A DNA stretch of 64,000 nucleotides, taken from NCBI GenBank assembly GCA_043772905.1, contig JAYVFS010000301.1, positions 3,257 through 67,256 on the forward strand. The letters are read 5' to 3'. Shown here in pieces: positions 60,155 to 64,000 of this stretch. How positions within the stretch are numbered: position 1 is the first letter of the stretch; each line of letters begins with the position of its first letter. The position numbers were made by a program, and so were the translations under genes. The stretch is from JAAFJT01 sp043772905. GTDB taxonomy: Bacteria; Bacteroidota; Bacteroidia; Chitinophagales; Saprospiraceae. Under the pieces are notes generated by a model, which saw nothing but the letters and a program-made list of their open reading frames with translations, was not told the DNA's origin and searched no databases.

Positions 60155-60541
60155 TTAGTTGTTTTTACCTGGATTCGCAGCTTTCTGCGCTTCCTTTCGT
60201 TGTTTTTTAACTTCATTCCATTTAGCAAACTGATCTGCACTCAAAAGCGCTTTCATATCCGTGTCATTTGATGCTTGCAGTTCCGTCATTTTTTCTTTTT
60301 TAGCTTTTTTGTCCATAGACTCATCCGCTTTGAGGGCATCACTTTTCTCTTTGTAAGCTTTGCCGATTTCTTTCATTTTTGTGTCTTGTTCTTTGGTTAA
60401 GTCCAAAACAGTTTTCCAACTTTCTGGTTTTTGACCTGCCATAGCTTCTGGTTTTGCCATTTTTTCAGCAGTATTAGTTTGCGCAAAAGAGTTTACTGCG
60501 AATGCAGTCAAAACAGCGAATAAAACGATTACTTTTTTCAT
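60155..60541 (-). CDS. Small exported Spy/CpxP-like protein, paralogue 2
   Basis: 128 residues from ATG 60541 (MKKVIVLFAVLTAFAVNSFAQ); the ATG at 60550 adds three residues. Same layout as the preceding paralogue: LDLTKEQDTKMKEIGKAYKEKSDALKADE, KKAKKEKMTELQASNDTDMKALLSADQFAKW. The signal peptides and the DNA just upstream (59950-59993 and 60579-60622) are alike, so the pair arose by tandem duplication including regulatory DNA. Confidence 0.8.
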   Translation of the reverse strand: MKKVIVLFAVLTAFAVNSFAQTNTAEKMAKPEAMAGQKPESWKTVLDLTKEQDTKMKEIGKAYKEKSDALKADESMDKKAKKEKMTELQASNDTDMKALLSADQFAKWNEVKKQRKEAQKAANPGKNN

Positions 60542-60690
60542 CAACAACATTGTTTTTTAATTGAAATAAATATTTTTTACCTTCAGATTCTGTCCTCAAA
60601 TTTAGGGAACGGGTTTAAGACGACAATAATACAATGAAGTTTAATGTCATCAGCATTTTTAAGAAAATGTTAACGAAATGCTCATACTAC

Positions 60691-60700
60691 CCCCTCAGTA
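60691..60700 (-). repeat. Dispersed motif copy upstream of pbpC
   Basis: CCCCTCAGTA with one extra C, 56 bp before the pbpC start codon. Confidence 0.8.
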
Positions 60701-60755
60701 TTTTTCTTTTTTGTCAATAAAAAATCCGAAACTTGTGCCTTATTTAAAGTCATTT

Positions 60756-63170
60756 ATGTTACAAAAACTGCGCAATCTCTCTATTTTCTTTTTAGAAAAA
60801 CACCGCCGCAAAACGCAAATAGGCTTTTGTGTCCTCTTCATTGCCTTTTGGTTCTGTCTGCCAAAACCGTTATTCGACGACCCAACGAGCATGGTTTTGG
60901 AAGCAAACGACGGGGCTTTACTCAATGCCCGCATTGCAGCCGATGGGCAATGGCGTTTTCCGCCAAGCGATACCTTACCTGAAAAATTTATCACCTGTTT
61001 ATTGGAATTTGAAGACCGCCAATTTTATTATCACCCAGGAGTTAATCTTTTTTCACTGGTTCGTGCCATTGGACAAAATATTAGAAATCAAGAAGTTGTG
61101 AGTGGCGGTTCTACCATAACCATGCAAACGATACGTATGTCTCGAAAAAGTCAACCCCGAAACATATTAACGAAACTCATCGAAGCAACTATGGCAATGC
61201 GCCTCGAAGTGACTTACAAAAAGAACGATATTTTGTTGTTATATGCCTCCAATGCCCCTTTTGGTGGCAATGTCGTCGGTCTTGAAGCTGCTTCATGGCG
61301 TTATTTTGGCAAAAGCCCGAAACAATTGACTTGGGCAGAATCTGCGATGCTCGCCGTTTTGCCCAATGCGCCTTCGCTCATTCACATTACTCGTAATCGG
61401 CAAGCCCTTTTCAACAAAAGAAATCGCCTTTTAGAACGCTTGATACTGAGGGGTAAAATTGATCGCGCTTCAGGCGAATTAGCGAAAGAAGAACCTTTGC
61501 CCGACCAGCCTTTGTCGTTGCCGCAATCCGCGCCTCATTTGCTGGATAGGGTTTTCAAAGAGCAAATTTTTAGGACAGGTAAACGCTCTCGTGTTCGAAC
61601 AACCATAGATGAAAACTTACAAAAACAAGTCAATAATATCCTTACAATACATCACAATACCTTGATTTCCAATGGTATTCACAACGCAGCTGTTTTTGTG
61701 ACAGATATTGAAACAGGCAATGTGTTGGCATATTGCGGCAATATTATAGGGGCAGGAAAGGCGCACGGTGAAGACGTGGATGTGATTCCATCGATGCGTT
61801 CAACAGGCAGTATTTTGAAGCCATTTTTATATGCTTATGCTCAACAAGAAGGTGAAATTTTGCCCAATTCATTGCTCGTTGATATTCCAACAGAAATTGG
61901 CGGTTATCATCCTGAAAATTATGCGGAAACGTATGACGGAGTGATTCCCGCAAGACGTGCCTTAGCTCGTTCACTCAACATTCCGTTTGTCCGTTTGTTG
62001 AGTCAATATGGCATAGAGAAATTTTATCATCATTTGAAGAAATTGGGCATCACATCTTTTACGAATTCGCCCGACCATTATGGTTTAACTATGATTTTAG
62101 GCGGTGGCGAAGGCTCTCTTTGGGAGATTACAAACGCTTATGCTTCCATGGCTCGAACGGCTAAACATTGGTACAGTTTGCAAAACAAATATGCCGTAGA
62201 TGATTGGCATTCAGCGAATTATGTTTATAAAAAAAACAAAGACAAGCCACTTTTTTCGTTCAAATCTTCGACACAAGAGACCCCATCAGTATTGTCAGCT
62301 TCTGCTTCGTGGTTGGTGTTAGATGCCATGAAAGAAGTGGAGCGTCCCGATGGTGAAGGCAATTGGGAGTTGTTTAATTCTTCAAAAACCATTGCTTGGA
62401 AAACAGGGACAAGTTTCGGTTTTCGTGATGCGTGGGCTGTCGGTTTGACCCCTCAGTATGCCGTCGGTGTTTGGGTCGGTAATGCCGATGGTGAAGGTCG
62501 TCCAGGTTTAATTGGGGTTGAAAAAGCGGCACCGATTCTCTTTGATGTTTTCAATGCATTGCCAACTAAAAACGAATGGTTTGAACAACCTTATGATGAT
62601 ATGATGAAAATCGAAGTTTGTCGCCAAAGTGGTTACCGAGCGACTGATTTATGCGAAAAAGATACTGTTTGGGCATCAAAAACAGGGATTAAAGTCAAAT
62701 CATGCCTTTTTCATCAATTGGTACATTTGGATAAAACGGAAAAGTTTCAAGTCACGGGCGAGTGCGAAGAACCGCAAAATATGGTGCATCGTCCGTGGTT
62801 TTTGTTGCCTCCTTTACAGGAATTTTACTTCAAACCCCGACATCCGAACTATCAACCACCCCCTCAGTATAGAGCCGATTGTCGCACCGTTGAAAGTAAA
62901 GTAAACCCGATGCAGTTGATTTATCCAAAATCTATAACAAAAATTTATGTACCCATAGATTTTGATGGCAAACCCAGCGCAACCATTTTCCGAGTAGCAC
63001 ACAGAGAAGCCAATGCTCAAATTTATTGGCATTTGGACAATGCGTTTGTTTCAGCAACAAAAACGTTTCATCAAATCGCTCTACAACCTACAATCGGCAA
63101 ACATCGTTTAACGTTAGTAGATGCCAATGGCAATCGTTTAGAACAAGTTTTTGAAATAATGGCAAAATAA
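60756..63170 (+). CDS. pbpC: Penicillin-binding protein 1C
   Basis: 804 residues from ATG 60756; an ATG at 60678 would read through the motif and lacks homology. N-terminal signal anchor (about 22-40). Glycosyltransferase 51 domain with Glu86 (EDRQFYYHPGVN) and GGSTITMQ; transpeptidase with SILK (Ser352, Lys355), SLN (ARSLNIPF) and KTG (549-551); C-terminal BiPBP_C domain. Builds peptidoglycan; usually encoded beside alpha-2-macroglobulin, here 10 kb away. Three motif copies: 61444 (ILRGKI), 62449 (LTPQYAVGVWVGN, inside a conserved block) and 62860 (PPQYRAD), plus a variant at 62281. Confidence 0.95.
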   Translation: MLQKLRNLSIFFLEKHRRKTQIGFCVLFIAFWFCLPKPLFDDPTSMVLEANDGALLNARIAADGQWRFPPSDTLPEKFITCLLEFEDRQFYYHPGVNLFSLVRAIGQNIRNQEVVSGGSTITMQTIRMSRKSQPRNILTKLIEATMAMRLEVTYKKNDILLLYASNAPFGGNVVGLEAASWRYFGKSPKQLTWAESAMLAVLPNAPSLIHITRNRQALFNKRNRLLERLILRGKIDRASGELAKEEPLPDQPLSLPQSAPHLLDRVFKEQIFRTGKRSRVRTTIDENLQKQVNNILTIHHNTLISNGIHNAAVFVTDIETGNVLAYCGNIIGAGKAHGEDVDVIPSMRSTGSILKPFLYAYAQQEGEILPNSLLVDIPTEIGGYHPENYAETYDGVIPARRALARSLNIPFVRLLSQYGIEKFYHHLKKLGITSFTNSPDHYGLTMILGGGEGSLWEITNAYASMARTAKHWYSLQNKYAVDDWHSANYVYKKNKDKPLFSFKSSTQETPSVLSASASWLVLDAMKEVERPDGEGNWELFNSSKTIAWKTGTSFGFRDAWAVGLTPQYAVGVWVGNADGEGRPGLIGVEKAAPILFDVFNALPTKNEWFEQPYDDMMKIEVCRQSGYRATDLCEKDTVWASKTGIKVKSCLFHQLVHLDKTEKFQVTGECEEPQNMVHRPWFLLPPLQEFYFKPRHPNYQPPPQYRADCRTVESKVNPMQLIYPKSITKIYVPIDFDGKPSATIFRVAHREANAQIYWHLDNAFVSATKTFHQIALQPTIGKHRLTLVDANGNRLEQVFEIMAK

Positions 63171-63202
63171 AAAAATAGCCCTGAAAGGGCATAATGTGTT
63201 AG

Positions 63203-63247
63203 CAATGGGTAACGCCCATTGAATAATAACAATGGGTAACGCCCATT
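63203..63247. repeat. Duplicated small palindrome AATGGGTAACGCCCATT
   Basis: Two identical 18-bp units (63203-63220 and 63230-63247), each a hairpin AATGGG-TAACG-CCCATT, between pbpC and the hemolysin III gene. Confidence 0.75.
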
Positions 63248-63262
63248 TAGAAAATACAAAAA

Positions 63263-63901
63263 ATGAAAAATTACCGCGCACAAACGCTCGAAGAAGAAAA
63301 AATAAATGTCCTAACACATGGTTTAGGCATCGTATTTACATTGATAGCCATACCTATTTTATTAAAACAAGCCTTGCATTATGGTGCCAACTATGGCGTT
63401 TGGACAGTATGCATTTTTGGCGGCGGCATGTTGGCAACGTATTTATCCTCAACGATTTATCATGTTGTTCAACAGCCCAGAAAGAAAAACATATTGCATA
63501 TCTGCGACCACATCTGCATATTCTTATTGATTGGCGGCACCTATACGCCCATTATTTTTAGGTACATACCTTTTGAGGATGCCGTAATTTTTATGGCAAC
63601 TATGTGGAGCATCATACTTTTAGGCATCGTTTTTAAATTATTTTTTACAGGCAAATTGGAATGGCTGTCCATTTCGCTCTACGTTTTCTTAGGTTGGATG
63701 CTGGTATTTGTCGCCAAGCCGATTTCAAAAACGATGAGTTTTGAGGTTTTTGAGTGGATACTGTACGGCAGCTTTGCGTATATGATTGGCATTGTTTTCT
63801 ACAAATGGCGGAGTAGAAAATACACACATGCGGTTTGGCATTGTTTGACTTTATTGGGTACAATGGCGCATTTTGTAGCTGTTTATAAGAGTTTTGGTTA
63901 A
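63263..63901 (+). CDS. Hemolysin III family (TrhA/PAQR) membrane protein
   Basis: 212 residues, seven transmembrane helices. PAQR signatures: EEEKINVLTHGLGIVFTLIA, SSTIYHVVQ, HICDHICIFLLIGGTYTP, and the final His-containing AVWHCLTLLGTMAHF. Members are integral membrane proteins with a metal site; the bacterial function is linked to membrane energetics but not settled. Its stop overlaps the stop of the convergent minus-strand gene. Confidence 0.92.
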   Translation: MKNYRAQTLEEEKINVLTHGLGIVFTLIAIPILLKQALHYGANYGVWTVCIFGGGMLATYLSSTIYHVVQQPRKKNILHICDHICIFLLIGGTYTPIIFRYIPFEDAVIFMATMWSIILLGIVFKLFFTGKLEWLSISLYVFLGWMLVFVAKPISKTMSFEVFEWILYGSFAYMIGIVFYKWRSRKYTHAVWHCLTLLGTMAHFVAVYKSFG

Positions 63902-64000
63902 TCCTTAGGCTCAAACTTATTCCTAAAATCAAACGCATAAGTCGTTGCGCCATGTGTTTGCAGATAATCTAATCGTTCATTTGCTTCTTCTAATGTCGGT
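63898..64000 (-). CDS. DUF3291 family protein, N-terminal part outside window
   Basis: Minus-strand frame open at the window edge and ending in TAA at 63898-63900. The 33 visible residues (PTLEEANERLDYLQTHGATT then YAFDFRNKFEPKD) match the conserved end of DUF3291 proteins, where a PTxEEAxxRLxxLxxHG helix leads to YAFxF. It shares two bases with the stop of the preceding gene. Function unknown. Confidence 0.65.
   Translation of the reverse strand, partial: PTLEEANERLDYLQTHGATTYAFDFRNKFEPKD

Larger units (their letters stand above)
1371..62870. repeat. Dispersed 10-bp motif family, 57 copies
   Basis: Consensus (A/T)TACTGAGGGG(G0-2)T. Plus-orientation copies begin at 1371, 2430, 2956, 4010, 9453, 10704, 11279, 11513, 13004, 17603, 22970, 27190, 29274, 30388, 34591, 36607, 38536, 41060, 42315, 42684, 44916, 49705, 50292, 52664, 53987, 55011, 55984, 61444. 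Minus copies (CCCCTCAGTA) begin at 2740, 6624, 12479, 14607, 15418, 16292, 19290, 20092, 21365, 21804, 22051, 24624, 25880, 28339, 28652, 32101, 32489, 37911, 38157, 40078, 45926, 46949, 48020, 57581, 58544, 59062, 60691, 62449, 62860. Runs of four, five and six G number about 24, 23 and 10. A few copies vary at the first base (2956, 4010, 11513, 52664) or last two (28652, 59062). Confidence 0.9.

Noticed and set aside
60678..60755. pbpC start at ATG 60678
   Set aside because: It would translate the dispersed motif and 26 residues without family resemblance; the ATG at 60756 precedes the signal anchor.

Overview
The window is chromosomal DNA from a member of the Bacteroidota. Four things point there: type IX secretion cargo with gliding-motility-type C-terminal domains, a PorP/SprF-family protein, promoters of the TAnnTTTG class, and many families typical of the phylum (DUF2795, DUF1573, DUF1508, LemA/TPM pairs). 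GC content looks like 37-40%. A futalosine hydrolase implies menaquinone synthesis by the futalosine route, which fits a Saprospiria- or Chitinophagia-like lineage better than Flavobacteriia; that placement is inference. No phage, integrative element, CRISPR array or complete insertion sequence was found.

Layout. 0-9 kb: M23 peptidase (cut by the window edge), Uma2-type nuclease, ABC exporter, then a minus-strand surface block (PorP-TSP3-OmpA fusion, type-B T9SS cargo, repeat-rich exported protein) and a decayed gene. 9-20 kb: pyrR, pterin genes (PTPS and folE), SUI1-like factor, tilS, patatin, kdsA, an ElyC/YdcF-like protein with a rhomboid protease, a YheT-type hydrolase, FKBP isomerase and trmD. 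20-31 kb: DUF1573 lipoprotein, sbcCD, lemA with two TPM-domain genes, gcvP. 31-45 kb: sugar nucleotidyltransferase, outer-membrane barrel, DUF1508x4-OmpA protein, DUF2795 protein, queA, amino-acid permease, glycosyltransferase plus mqnB, PhzF protein, LacI-type regulator with a likely tandem operator. 45-64 kb: alpha-2-macroglobulin, xisH (nonsense mutation) and xisI, Dabb protein, hisH, hisA, ATP-grasp enzyme, tRNA-Gln(TTG) with a structured downstream RNA, large T9SS beta-propeller cargo, hpt, GNAT, two Spy-like paralogs, pbpC, hemolysin III, and a partial DUF3291 gene.

The outstanding signal is a short non-palindromic motif, consensus (A/T)TACTGAGGGG with 0-2 extra G and usually T after them. 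I count 57 copies with an exact CTGAGGGG core, plus six one-step or split variants. They are balanced between strands (28 plus, 29 minus) and average one per 1.1 kb. They lie inside housekeeping genes in all reading frames, and also in promoters, leaders, 3' ends and one inverted-repeat loop. Chance predicts fewer than one copy in 64 kb. Density, length, asymmetry and strand balance match the DNA uptake sequences of Pasteurellaceae and Neisseriaceae. I know of no such system described in Bacteroidota, so a new uptake signal is the leading hypothesis; a recombination, replication or methylation signal is possible.

Other points of interest: several families of long intergenic inverted repeats, candidate structured RNAs next to tRNA-Gln, near 18.3 kb, 31.1 kb and 44.1 kb, two decayed genes, and an alpha-2-macroglobulin separated by about 10 kb from its usual partner pbpC.
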